Below, piece by piece: positions 1-6,978 of a stretch of DNA of 23,826 nucleotides (its first letter is position 1; the number at the start of each line of letters is the position of its first letter). This DNA comes from JBAUHN01 sp049680295. GTDB lineage: Bacteria > Pseudomonadota > Alphaproteobacteria > Rhodobacterales > Rhodobacteraceae. The position numbers and the translations under genes are program-made. The stretch is taken from contig JBAUHN010000406.1 in the NCBI GenBank assembly GCA_049680295.1, positions 1-23,826 on the forward strand, given 5' to 3'. A model generated the notes under the pieces. The model was given only the letters and a program-made list of their open reading frames with translations, searched no databases and was not told the DNA's origin.

Positions 1-2
1 CA

Positions 3-797
3 GCCTATGATCTAAACATCGCGACGGTGTCATCCTCGCGGTCGCAAACCGCGCGTTTGGGACAGTCATTGCCCGGCCCGGACGGCCAAATTGTCGCCGG
101 TGCATGGAACCTGCCTTACGATCTGCCGAATTTCCGGGTGCGCGCCTATGCTGTGCCTGAACTGGCCCCAACCAGTTCATGGCGGTCAGTGGGCGCGTCC
201 ACGGCCGGATTTTTCGCTGATGGGTTTCTGGACGAACTGATCGTGGCTGCAGGGGCTGATCCGATGGCAGAACGCATGCGCCTGATGAACAACGACGTGG
301 CCCGCCAAGTGCTTGAGGCTGCGGCAGAGATGTCAAACTGGGGCAGCGATTTGGGCCCGGACCGCGGGCGCGGCGTCGCCTTTGTGACGTCCTTTGGCGT
401 TCCGGTGGCCGAGGTGATCGAAGTAACGAACACCCCCGACGGTATCCGCATAGACAAGGTTTTTGTGGCCGCAGATGTCGGGCGCGTGGTCGACCCGGTG
501 AACTTTGACAATCAGGTCAAGGGGGGCGTGATCTGGGGGCTGGGGCATGCGATGAATTCGGAAATCACCTATTCGGGTGGCATGGCCGAGCAGGACAATT
601 ATCACATGGCCGAGGCGATGCGCCTGTATCAAACTCCCGTAATAACTGTGCGCGGGCTGGAAAATGGCAGCCACATTCGCGGCATTGGCGAGCCGCCGGT
701 CCCGCCCGCCGCACCGGCGCTTGCCAACGCGATTTTTGCGGCCACCGGAACCCGGTTGCGCGAAATGCCCTTTAACAAACATATTGACTTTGTCTGA
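3..797 (+). CDS. Molybdopterin-binding subunit of a xanthine dehydrogenase/isoquinoline 1-oxidoreductase-like hydroxylase (partial, 5' end missing)
   Basis: This is the C-terminal part (about 264 residues) of the large subunit of a molybdenum hydroxylase of the xanthine oxidase superfamily. The frame is open to the window edge, so the GTG at 27 is an internal codon and the true start lies upstream. Visible family landmarks are WRSVGAS near the start, a block reading VAADVGRVVDPVNFDNQVKGG that matches the conserved cofactor-domain region, and GIGEPPVPPAAPALANAI near the end. The Glu of that last block corresponds to the catalytic base (GVGE) of the family. The single-polypeptide IorB-type enzymes, which pair with a small [2Fe-2S] subunit and pass electrons to cytochrome c, fit best. 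The substrate cannot be told from the sequence. A di-heme cytochrome gene starts 13 bases downstream and is probably cotranscribed. The family call is firm; the IorB subtype is inferred. Confidence 0.9.
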   Translation, partial: AYDLNIATVSSSRSQTARLGQSLPGPDGQIVAGAWNLPYDLPNFRVRAYAVPELAPTSSWRSVGASTAGFFADGFLDELIVAAGADPMAERMRLMNNDVARQVLEAAAEMSNWGSDLGPDRGRGVAFVTSFGVPVAEVIEVTNTPDGIRIDKVFVAADVGRVVDPVNFDNQVKGGVIWGLGHAMNSEITYSGGMAEQDNYHMAEAMRLYQTPVITVRGLENGSHIRGIGEPPVPPAAPALANAIFAATGTRLREMPFNKHIDFV

Positions 798-810
798 GTT
801 GGATCAGGTC

Positions 811-1401
811 ATGCGATTTCACGGTTATTTGGCAGCCTTTACTTTGGCCCTTGCCCCCGTTGCGGCGACAGCACAGGACGCCAACGTCAATAAGGCCGAC
901 GGGTTGGAAGCATGGTCGCGCATCTATGAGGTCACCTCGCACCCGCGCTGCGCAAATTGCCACGTCGGGGCCAGCAATACGCCAATGTGGTCCGGCCCAA
1001 GCTACGGAAAAACCCGCAAGCACGGGATGAATATCGACGCCGGCGACAGCCGAATTGGCGCTGAAACAATACCCTGTCGCACCTGTCATGCCACCAATCA
1101 GACCGGTGGAAATGAAATGCCCCATGGCGCGCCGCAAGTCGCCGCTGCCTGGCAACTCCCCCCCATCGAGGCTGATTGGTTTGGCAAATCCAGCGATGAC
1201 ATTTGCGCGCAGCTGCGTGACCCGAATTTAAACGGCGGTCGTGATTATCGCGAAATTGCCGCGCATCTGGATCACGATCTGATACTGCACTGGGCCTGGT
1301 CGCCCGGCGGCGGGCGCGAAGCGGCACCCTATTCGCTAACAGAACACATCAACGACGTGCAAATCTGGGGCCGGGCCGGAATGCCCTGTGCTTTTGACTG
1401 A
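811..1401 (+). CDS. Secreted di-heme c-type cytochrome, partner of the upstream Mo-hydroxylase
   Basis: A 196-residue protein. I chose the ATG at 811 over longer in-frame starts because it sits just after the oxidoreductase stop and opens directly into a signal peptide (hydrophobic residues 5-20, likely cleavage after ATA at 21). Two CxxCH heme-attachment motifs are present, CANCH at 47-51 and CRTCH at 89-93, so it should be exported and matured as a c-type cytochrome in the periplasm. The spacing and the HPRC-NCH context resemble the small proteins sometimes annotated 'isoquinoline 1-oxidoreductase subunit' beside IorB-like enzymes; this is from memory. The 13-base gap to the hydroxylase suggests an operon and an electron-acceptor role, by analogy with known periplasmic Mo-hydroxylases that reduce cytochrome c. 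The axial sixth ligands cannot be assigned. Confidence 0.8.
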   Translation: MRFHGYLAAFTLALAPVAATAQDANVNKADGLEAWSRIYEVTSHPRCANCHVGASNTPMWSGPSYGKTRKHGMNIDAGDSRIGAETIPCRTCHATNQTGGNEMPHGAPQVAAAWQLPPIEADWFGKSSDDICAQLRDPNLNGGRDYREIAAHLDHDLILHWAWSPGGGREAAPYSLTEHINDVQIWGRAGMPCAFD

Positions 1402-1411
1402 TTGTACGACG

Positions 1412-1810
1412 TTACAGTAAAGACCGAAATTCATAATTCCTGATCCGGGTCAGCCGGTCCATGCAGCTCCAATAGACCTGCGGCGCGATGGAACCGCCCT
1501 GAAACTGCGCGCGTTCGCCTTCGCAAATGGCGTCGCGATACTTCAGCCAGCCCCGTTGCTCATTCAACAATGATTGCCCCCATCCCGCCGCATCGGCTTG
1601 GGGTTTGATGATCCGCCATAAGGCATTCAGTTCGGCATCAACGGCTTCCCAGCCTTCCTTCGCGCAAAAAGTCGCATCAAGCTGCGACAGGGCGTTTGAA
1701 CAATCTCGATAGTTCTGTGCCGAAACGGAAGCGGCGGCAAACATGCCCAGCAGCGCCGTTACGCCTGCGCAACAGGCATGCAGAATGTTTTTCCAGAAAC
1801 CCGGTTTCAT
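1412..1810 (-). CDS. Secreted LprI-family (DUF1311) protein
   Basis: A 132-residue protein. The ATG at 1810 is preceded by a good GGGGAG ribosome site at 1818-1823 (minus strand) and opens into a signal peptide with cleavage likely after SVSA at residue 31. A longer in-frame start at 1864 would run through the ribosome site and a palindrome, so I rejected it. The mature part shows the LprI signature: a DCxNA beginning, a Cys-containing first helix, DAELNALW, NEQRGWLKYRDAIC, a GGS turn and CMDRLTRIRNYEF. Four cysteines (37, 49, 96, 116) could form two disulfides. LprI of Mycobacterium inhibits lysozyme, but most proteobacterial members are uncharacterised, so lysozyme inhibition is only a family label here. 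It is convergent with the cytochrome gene and divergent from aspS. Confidence 0.82.
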   Translation of the reverse strand: MKPGFWKNILHACCAGVTALLGMFAAASVSAQNYRDCSNALSQLDATFCAKEGWEAVDAELNALWRIIKPQADAAGWGQSLLNEQRGWLKYRDAICEGERAQFQGGSIAPQVYWSCMDRLTRIRNYEFRSLL

Positions 1811-1850
1811 AAAATTCTCCCCAAGATTTCGCAAAATGGTAACGACGGGT

Positions 1851-1865
1851 CTTGCACCGTGCAAG
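1851..1865. promoter_or_regulatory. 15-bp perfect palindrome, operator candidate
   Basis: CTTGCAC-C-GTGCAAG: two 7-bp arms around a single central base. It lies 41 bases upstream of the LprI-like start (minus strand) and about 150 bases upstream of aspS, a position that suits a repressor site or a leader hairpin. The TTGCAC/GTGCAA half-sites look like those of LacI-type repressors, although those usually have an even centre. No cognate regulator gene is in the window. Confidence 0.4.
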
Positions 1866-1949
1866 CGTTTGGGATGGTACAGAAGTGCCGTATCCGGACC
1901 AGATTACCAAAAACAGTACTGAATTTCCCGCGCTAAAGCCCTGCGCGGC

Positions 1950-1978
1950 TTGACTTCCCCTACGTTGGGCGGTGTATC
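1950..1978 (+). promoter_or_regulatory. Candidate sigma-70 promoter of aspS
   Basis: A -35 element TTGACT (1950-1955) is followed after 17 bases by TGTATC (1973-1978), a poor but acceptable -10 for alphaproteobacteria, where -10 boxes are loose. This would start the message about 30 bases before the aspS ATG. A 6-bp inverted repeat CCGCGC/GCGCGG (1928-1933 and 1943-1948, 9-base loop) ends directly before the -35 box and could modulate it. Confidence 0.45.
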
Positions 1979-2016
1979 TGCCCCGATCTGACGTTTTACC
2001 CCAAGGGACCGACCTG

Positions 2017-3792
2017 ATGCATGCATACCGTAGCCAAACCTGCGCCGATCTGACCGCCAAGAATGTGGGCGATACCGTGCGCCTGTCCGGTTGGGTGCAC
2101 CGCGTACGTGATCATGGCGGCGTCCTGTTTATTGATTTGCGCGACCATTATGGCATGACACAGGTGCTGTGTGATCCTGACAGCCCGGTGTTTGCGGATG
2201 TTGAAAAAGTCCGCTCAGAATGGTGTATCCGGGTTGATGGCGTGGTCAAGGCGCGTGACGAAAGCCTGATCAACCCCAAGCTTTCCACCGGAGAGATCGA
2301 AGTCTATGTGCGCGGTATCGAAGTGCTGGGCGCATCGGCAGAACTGCCACTGATGGTGTTTGGCGATCAGGAATACCCCGAAGAAACCCGCCTGCGGTAC
2401 CGATACCTCGACTTGCGCCGTGAAAAAATGCAGGCCAATATGATGCTGCGCTCGGATGTTGTGTCCTCCATCAGACGGCGCATGTGGGACAAAGCGTTCC
2501 GCGAATATCAAACCCCGATCATCACGGCCTCCAGCCCGGAAGGCGCGCGCGACTTTCTGGTGCCCAGCCGGTTGCATCCGGGCAAATTCTACGCCCTGCC
2601 GCAAGCACCGCAGCAATTCAAACAATTGCTGATGGTTTCGGGCTTTGACAAATATTTCCAGATCGCACCCTGTTTCCGTGACGAAGATCCGCGCGCCGAC
2701 CGCTCGCCCACAGATTTCTATCAGCTTGACCTTGAGATGAGCTTTGTCGAGCAGCAGGATGTCTTTGACACCATCCAACCGGTTCTGACCGGCATTTTTG
2801 AAGAATTTGGTGGCGGTAAGGCAGTGGATCAGGACTGGCCGCAGATTTCCTACAAGGACGCTGCCCTTTGGTATGGCTCGGACAAGCCGGATTTGCGCAA
2901 CCCGATCAAGATGCAGGTTGTCAGCGAACATTTCGCCGGGTCCGGTTTCGCGATTTTTGCCAAGTTGCTGGAGCAAGACGGCACCGAAATTCGCGCCATT
3001 CCAGCGCCGAAAGGCGGTTCGCGCAAATTCTGCGACCGGATGAACGCATTTGCGCAAAAAGAAGGCCTGCCTGGCATGGGCTACATCTTTTGGCGCGATC
3101 AAGGCGAGGGCATGGAAGCGGCCGGACCTTTAGCCAAAAACATCGGACCAGAACGCACCGAGGCTATTCGCCAGCAACTGGATTTGGGTGTCGGCGATGC
3201 AGCCTTCTTTCTGGGCGGCAAACCCAAAGCATTCGAGGCTGTCGCCGGGCGTGCGCGCAACGTCATTGGCGAAGAGCTGAAGCTGACGGATCTCAACCGT
3301 TTCGCATTCGCATGGATCGTCGATTTCCCGATCTACGAAAAGGACGAAGAAACCGGCAAGATCGACTTTGATCATAACCCGTTTTCAATGCCCCAAGGCG
3401 GGATGGAAGCGTTGCAAGGCGATCCGCTGAAAGTATTGGGATACCAATATGATCTGGCGTGTAATGGGTATGAACTGGTGTCAGGTGCCATTCGAAATCA
3501 CCGACCCGAAATTATGTTCAAAGCTTTTGAAATCGCGGGCTACGGCAAGGAAGAAGTCGAAAAACGCTTTGGCGGCATGGTCAATGCCTTCCAGTACGGC
3601 GCGCCGCCCCATGGCGGTTGTGCCGCCGGTATTGACCGGATCGTGATGCTATTGGCCGAGGAAAGCAACATTCGCGAGGTTATCTTGTTCCCGATGAACC
3701 AACGCGCCGAAGATCTGATGATGGCGGCACCAAGTGATCCGGGCAGCGATCAGCTGATGGAGCTAGGGTTGCGGGTTATTCCGCAGGATTGA
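2017..3792 (+). CDS. aspS: Aspartyl-tRNA synthetase, probably non-discriminating (AspRS/AsnRS-type)
   Basis: A 591-residue class II synthetase that charges tRNA-Asp. The ATG at 2017 has an AAGGGA ribosome site (2003-2008) and gives the usual family length; an in-frame start at 1972 overlaps the promoter. The N-terminal OB-fold anticodon domain spans roughly residues 1-105. The catalytic domain carries motif 2 (CFRDEDPRADRSP, from Cys219) and motif 3 (GGCAAGIDRIVMLL, Asp540-Arg541), with the bacterial GAD insert between. YGSDKPDLR is also present. The loop RVRDHGG has His33 where discriminating E. coli AspRS has Leu. In Pseudomonas aeruginosa the matching His31 is tied to relaxed tRNA recognition, so this enzyme probably also aspartylates tRNA-Asn for GatCAB. 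That last point is inferred. Confidence 0.97.
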   Translation: MHAYRSQTCADLTAKNVGDTVRLSGWVHRVRDHGGVLFIDLRDHYGMTQVLCDPDSPVFADVEKVRSEWCIRVDGVVKARDESLINPKLSTGEIEVYVRGIEVLGASAELPLMVFGDQEYPEETRLRYRYLDLRREKMQANMMLRSDVVSSIRRRMWDKAFREYQTPIITASSPEGARDFLVPSRLHPGKFYALPQAPQQFKQLLMVSGFDKYFQIAPCFRDEDPRADRSPTDFYQLDLEMSFVEQQDVFDTIQPVLTGIFEEFGGGKAVDQDWPQISYKDAALWYGSDKPDLRNPIKMQVVSEHFAGSGFAIFAKLLEQDGTEIRAIPAPKGGSRKFCDRMNAFAQKEGLPGMGYIFWRDQGEGMEAAGPLAKNIGPERTEAIRQQLDLGVGDAAFFLGGKPKAFEAVAGRARNVIGEELKLTDLNRFAFAWIVDFPIYEKDEETGKIDFDHNPFSMPQGGMEALQGDPLKVLGYQYDLACNGYELVSGAIRNHRPEIMFKAFEIAGYGKEEVEKRFGGMVNAFQYGAPPHGGCAAGIDRIVMLLAEESNIREVILFPMNQRAEDLMMAAPSDPGSDQLMELGLRVIPQD

Positions 3793-3836
3793 TGCCGGGA
3801 AAACGGGCGCGATCACGGATCTATGGTCTCGAATAA

Positions 3837-3881
3837 GGCCGCTGCCTTCTGAATCGGCGATTTCAGAAACAGCCCTTGGCC
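3837..3881 (+). terminator. Imperfect long hairpin after aspS
   Basis: A nested inverted repeat: a perfect 7-bp core TTCTGAA/TTCAGAA (3847-3853 and 3862-3868, 8-base loop) is extended by GCTG/CAGC and then GGCC/GGCC with small bulges, about 15 pairs in all. It lies 45-90 bases after the aspS stop and ends 29 bases before the next ATG. There is no run of T after it, so it may be a transcript-stabilising or attenuating structure and not an intrinsic terminator. Confidence 0.35.
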
Positions 3882-3910
3882 CCAACGGCACATGCGCCTA
3901 ACCTGCCGCT

Positions 3911-4636
3911 ATGAGTACAACCGAAAACCAAGATCGACCGGTCGGGCCGCGCGTAGCTGATTGGGTGCCGCCGCCTGCGCCTCGTCACACAATTTTGTCC
4001 GGGCAGCATGTCCATCTCGAACCTTTGGGCGCCGAAAAGCATGCGGCATTGCTTTACCGGGCGATTGAAGGTCATGACGCGCTTTGGGATTATATGCCCT
4101 ATGGTCCGTTTTCTTCCTCTTCTCAGTATCATCGCTGGGTTCGAGAGACGGTCGCTAATCCGGATCATTTGTTTTTCGCAGTAAAGAACCTTGAAAACGG
4201 TGCATGGGAAGGTGTCGCAAGCTATTTGCGTATTGCACCGGCTGCGGGTTCTATCGAAGTAGGCAATATTTGTTTTAGCCCCGCCTTGCAAAGAACCCGT
4301 GCCGCAACAGAAGCGATGTTTCTGATGATGGAATGGGCCTTTGAGGCCGGTTATCGCCGTTACGAATGGAAATGCAATGCGCTGAATATGCCGTCACGGC
4401 GTGCCGCCCAGCGGCTTGGGCTAAGTTACGAAGGCATCTTTCGTCAGGCGCTGGTCGTGAAAGGGCGCAATCGCGACACCGCGTGGTTCGCGGCCATTGA
4501 TCGGGAATGGCCTGCTTTGAAAGAAGCGTTCTGTGCCTGGCTTTCGCCCAAAAATTTTGACGACCAGGGCAATCAGATAGAACGTCTGGGCGATCTGACA
4601 GGCCTGGTGCGCGCCTGCGGCGATCCGGCGTTGTAG
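3911..4636 (+). CDS. GNAT-family N-acetyltransferase (RimJ/RimL-like)
   Basis: A 241-residue cytosolic acetyl-CoA-dependent acetyltransferase of the Acetyltransf_3/COG1670 type. After a polar N-terminal stretch of about 28 residues comes the LSGQHVHLEPL strand that begins the fold, then GAWEGVASYLRI and SIEVGNICFSP (strands 3-4). ALQRTRAATEAMFLMMEWAFE occupies the acetyl-CoA-binding position (the usual QRxGxG/A loop is here QRTRAAT). RRYEWKCNALNMPSRRAAQRLGLSYEGIFRQ is the classic C-terminal block of the family. The substrate (a protein N-terminus, amino acid or drug) cannot be told. No clear ribosome site precedes the ATG. It converges with the response regulator, with only 7 bases between the stops. 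Confidence 0.88.
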   Translation: MSTTENQDRPVGPRVADWVPPPAPRHTILSGQHVHLEPLGAEKHAALLYRAIEGHDALWDYMPYGPFSSSSQYHRWVRETVANPDHLFFAVKNLENGAWEGVASYLRIAPAAGSIEVGNICFSPALQRTRAATEAMFLMMEWAFEAGYRRYEWKCNALNMPSRRAAQRLGLSYEGIFRQALVVKGRNRDTAWFAAIDREWPALKEAFCAWLSPKNFDDQGNQIERLGDLTGLVRACGDPAL

Positions 4637-4643
4637 GCCCATG

Positions 4644-5363
4644 TTAAATCGCCACCTTTCGAACCAGTCTTTGCTGGATCAACCCGGCCAGCGTCGCCGC
4701 CTCAGAGGCTGAGGGCTGACCCGCCCCGCGACGCCGCGCCAGCGCGGCTGCTGCATTCTCAAGTCCTTTATCCTGGGCTGACCGCGCCGTGCCTTCCAGA
4801 AATTGCGCCACGTAATCCAATGTGCTGTCATTCGGCTGGTCGCCCAGAACGTCGGCGATATGTGCGATGTCGTCTTGATAAGCGATTGGATCGGGGCGGA
4901 TTTCTTCGTCGCTGAGCACACGCAGGCCTGAGGGCTGCCGATCCATTGGCAGTTTCGACAAAATCAGTTGCTGAAAAACGGCAAGCGAGGTGATCGGTTT
5001 GGCCAAAAATCCGTCAGCACCCGCGGCAATTGAAACATCCTCACCAAAACTATCGCCAGAAGTGCCAATCACGATCCCGACGCGTGGACTGGTGTTTACC
5101 AGATCCGAAATCAGATCCGCCCCGCTGCCATCCGGAAGACCAAGGTCCACGATCACAACGGATGGGCGGTAAACTTGCAGATGCTTGCGCGCGGATCGCA
5201 TACAATCGGCCCGTCTGATCCGCGCACCGCTACGAAGACACAACAGGCGCATTGCCTCGCAGGCGTATCGACTGTCCTCGATCACGAGAACAGTCAGGCC
5301 CAACAAAGGTCGTGTGGCCGTCGGGGCGGGATTGTATTTGGTGAATGGGTCCGTCTTGTCCAT
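4644..5363 (-). CDS. Stand-alone response regulator without DNA-binding domain
   Basis: A 239-residue protein. The ATG at 5363 is preceded by GGAG at the right distance (minus strand 5371-5374); a much longer in-frame extension to 5645 would overlap the divergent mce gene and is rejected. Residues 22-130 are a receiver domain with the complete phosphorylation set: acidic pair Glu29-Asp30, phospho-acceptor Asp73 in VIVDLGLPDGSG, Thr101 in GTSGD and Lys122 in AKPI. The C-terminal 110 residues are helical and alanine-rich and match no output domain I recognise: no HTH, GGDEF, EAL or ANTAR signature. It probably acts by protein contact in a phosphorelay. No histidine kinase is nearby, so it is an orphan. 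It is divergent from mce across 165 bases. Confidence 0.85.
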   Translation of the reverse strand: MDKTDPFTKYNPAPTATRPLLGLTVLVIEDSRYACEAMRLLCLRSGARIRRADCMRSARKHLQVYRPSVVIVDLGLPDGSGADLISDLVNTSPRVGIVIGTSGDSFGEDVSIAAGADGFLAKPITSLAVFQQLILSKLPMDRQPSGLRVLSDEEIRPDPIAYQDDIAHIADVLGDQPNDSTLDYVAQFLEGTARSAQDKGLENAAAALARRRGAGQPSASEAATLAGLIQQRLVRKVAI

Positions 5364-5459
5364 GCAAATGCTCCAAGGGGTGACTCGGGGTGTTTGGCAA
5401 AGATGACGCACAGATGGATAACACACGGTTAATGCCGCAAAAGACTTGAGACCCATCGC

Positions 5460-5478
5460 TTGCCGTTTCGTCCGGCAA
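5460..5478. promoter_or_regulatory. Inverted repeat in the response regulator/mce divergent gap
   Basis: TTGCCG (5460-5465) and CGGCAA (5473-5478) are perfect 6-bp arms with a 7-base loop. They lie 51 bases before the mce ATG and 97 bases before the response-regulator ATG. An operator for one of the divergent promoters is possible. The rest of the 165-base gap shows no promoter I would defend. Confidence 0.25.
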
Positions 5479-5528
5479 TCGCCATAACGCAATCCAAACT
5501 TGTCGCTTTTGCAAAATGGAATTCTACT

Positions 5529-5933
5529 ATGATAGGTCGCCTGAACCACGTCGCCATCGCTGTGCCTGACCTGAAGGCCGCCGCTGCCCAATATGCCAAT
5601 GCGCTGGGCGCCAAGGTCGGCGCGCCGCAGGATGAACCGGATCACGGCGTCACGGTTGTTTTCATCGAATTGCCAAACACCAAAATTGAATTGCTGTATC
5701 CGCTGGGCGACAACAGCCCGATCACTGCCTTTTTGGAAAAAAACCCATCAGGCGGAATGCACCACGTCTGCTACGAGGTGGAGGATATCATCGCCGCGCG
5801 GGATAAATTGCTAAGTTCAGGCGCACGGGTGCTTGGAACCGGTGAGCCAAAGATAGGCGCACATGGCAAACCGGTGCTGTTTTTGCACCCCAAAGACTTT
5901 AACGGATGCCTGGTCGAGCTTGAGCAGGTTTGA
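5529..5933 (+). CDS. mce: Methylmalonyl-CoA epimerase
   Basis: A 134-residue vicinal-oxygen-chelate (glyoxalase-fold) enzyme that interconverts (2S)- and (2R)-methylmalonyl-CoA between propionyl-CoA carboxylase and the B12-dependent mutase. The sequence is near full family length and shows RLNHVAIAVPDL at the start (metal ligand His7), IELLYPLGDNSPITAFLEKNPSGGMHHVCYEV in the middle (ligand within HH78-79) and CLVELEQV at the end (ligand Glu130). The block ITAFLEKNPSGGMHH is typical of the epimerase subgroup and separates it from lactoylglutathione lyases. The ATG at 5529 fits the family N-terminus; the upstream GGA is a weak ribosome site. The cobalamin genes at the far end of the window fit use of a B12-dependent mutase, though no mutase gene is here. 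Confidence 0.93.
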   Translation: MIGRLNHVAIAVPDLKAAAAQYANALGAKVGAPQDEPDHGVTVVFIELPNTKIELLYPLGDNSPITAFLEKNPSGGMHHVCYEVEDIIAARDKLLSSGARVLGTGEPKIGAHGKPVLFLHPKDFNGCLVELEQV

Positions 5934-6026
5934 CCAAAGCGTTTCGCGCGCACCCCGGCGGCACCTCGCTGGGTGATCCAAGCCCACGAAAAAACGCCAT
6001 AGATGATCAGGATTGGAAACTAAGAC

Positions 6027-6323
6027 ATGGGAATAACATCGGCGATTGTTCTGTTTGCGGTGATCTGGTTCATGACATTTCTGGTTGTCTTGCCGATCCG
6101 CGTGCAAACCCAGGGCGATGCAGGTAAAGTTGTACCCGGCACCCACGCAGGCGCGCCAGAGGTGCACAATCTGCGCAAAAAGGCGATCATCACAACGATT
6201 ATTGCGGCGCTGATATGGGCCGTGGCAACTGCGGTTATTTTGTCAGGTGTAATCAGCGTGCGTGATCTGGATATCTTTAACCGGATGGGCCCTGAGAATG
6301 CAGCCGGTGAAACAAATGGGTAA
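6027..6323 (+). CDS. DUF1467 family small membrane protein
   Basis: A 98-residue protein with two predicted membrane helices (about residues 3-25 and 52-74) joined by a loop containing LPIRVQTQGDAG and APEVHNLRKKA, which is the hallmark of the alphaproteobacterial DUF1467 family. Its function is unknown. A GGAAA ribosome site precedes the ATG. It follows mce by 93 bases, an association I recall as common in alphaproteobacteria, but nothing here links it to the epimerase reaction. Its last 47 bases overlap the 3' end of the opposite-strand EI24 gene, so the two messages are antisense to each other at their ends. Confidence 0.85.
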   Translation: MGITSAIVLFAVIWFMTFLVVLPIRVQTQGDAGKVVPGTHAGAPEVHNLRKKAIITTIIAALIWAVATAVILSGVISVRDLDIFNRMGPENAAGETNG

Positions 6324-6978
6324 ACGTCGCGGCCCCTAAAACCGGGATTAACAGGTTCACCACAGGGATCGACAGCGGTATCGCCATCAGCACGCCGGCC
6401 ACCCAGATTTGCCACATGTTTTGGCTGCGCAGGATTTTGGCCTGCCTGCGTCCGATCCGGCGCATGGCGGCCAACATAAAATATTCGCGGCCCAGTAAAA
6501 AACCGTTCAGGCACCAGAATATCAACGGCGCTACGGGCGAGAATATGACGTATAGAAACAGCGCCAGTACATTCGCGAAAATCATCACACCGAGAAAATT
6601 AACCGTGTCACGTATCGCGTCTGCCATCGGCACGGGCGTTGTTACGGGCAAGTGGGGATAGTGCACATCCTCGACCGCTTGGGCGACCTCATCCAGGAAC
6701 ATCGACGTGATTGCCGAGGCGACCGGCACCATCAAAAAGATCGACAGGAAAGCCATCAGAAACGCTGACCCCCAGCTGACCAGATCGTTTAGCCATTCGA
6801 CCTCGCCTATGATGGGCAAGAAAACCTGTTCGCCAACCAGCCCATTCAAAAGCCAGACGAAACCCGCCGTGATGCCAATCAGCAAGACGATGGACAAAAC
6901 GACGCCCAACAGCAAAACACGCCGAAACCGAGGATCACCCAGTTGGCCCAGAGCTGCAAAAAATGAAGATAGTATCAT
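6277..6978 (-). CDS. EI24 domain-containing (CysZ-like) membrane protein
   Basis: A 233-residue polytopic inner-membrane protein of the EI24/CysZ superfamily. The ATG at 6978 overlaps the TGA of the nitroreductase gene (ATGA), which supports this start over the GTG at 6990. It begins SSFFAALGQLGDPRFRRVLLLGV, continues with a long hydrophobic helix and a central SITSMFLDEVAQAVE-like amphipathic segment, and ends in WCLNGFLLGREYFMLAAMRR followed by further hydrophobic helices. These are characteristic EI24 features. E. coli CysZ carries sulfate, but the Rhodobacterales proteins have not been shown to do so, and no sulfur-assimilation gene is adjacent. It is last in the minus-strand cluster starting with the VOC gene and overlaps DUF1467 tail to tail. 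Confidence 0.85.
   Translation of the reverse strand: MILSSFFAALGQLGDPRFRRVLLLGVVLSIVLLIGITAGFVWLLNGLVGEQVFLPIIGEVEWLNDLVSWGSAFLMAFLSIFLMVPVASAITSMFLDEVAQAVEDVHYPHLPVTTPVPMADAIRDTVNFLGVMIFANVLALFLYVIFSPVAPLIFWCLNGFLLGREYFMLAAMRRIGRRQAKILRSQNMWQIWVAGVLMAIPLSIPVVNLLIPVLGAATFTHLFHRLHSQGPSG

Noticed and set aside
2215..3102. A 295-codon open frame on the minus strand inside aspS
   Set aside because: It is exactly antisense to a full-length, motif-complete synthetase gene, has no ribosome site or recognisable domain, and is typical of shadows produced by GC-biased third codon positions.
3911..5363. GNAT and response regulator as a toxin-antitoxin-like pair
   Set aside because: The two genes are convergent and full-length, with family features of an ordinary acetyltransferase and a receiver protein. 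Nothing resembles a TacT/AtaT module.
5500..5531. TTGTCG with a TACTAT box running into the mce ATG as a leaderless promoter
   Set aside because: The spacing (19 bases) is long and the -10 would overlap the start codon, so transcription would start inside the gene.
5364..5645. N-terminal extension of the response regulator to 5645
   Set aside because: It would overlap the divergent mce gene by over 100 bases; the ATG at 5363 has a good ribosome site directly before it and leads into the receiver fold.
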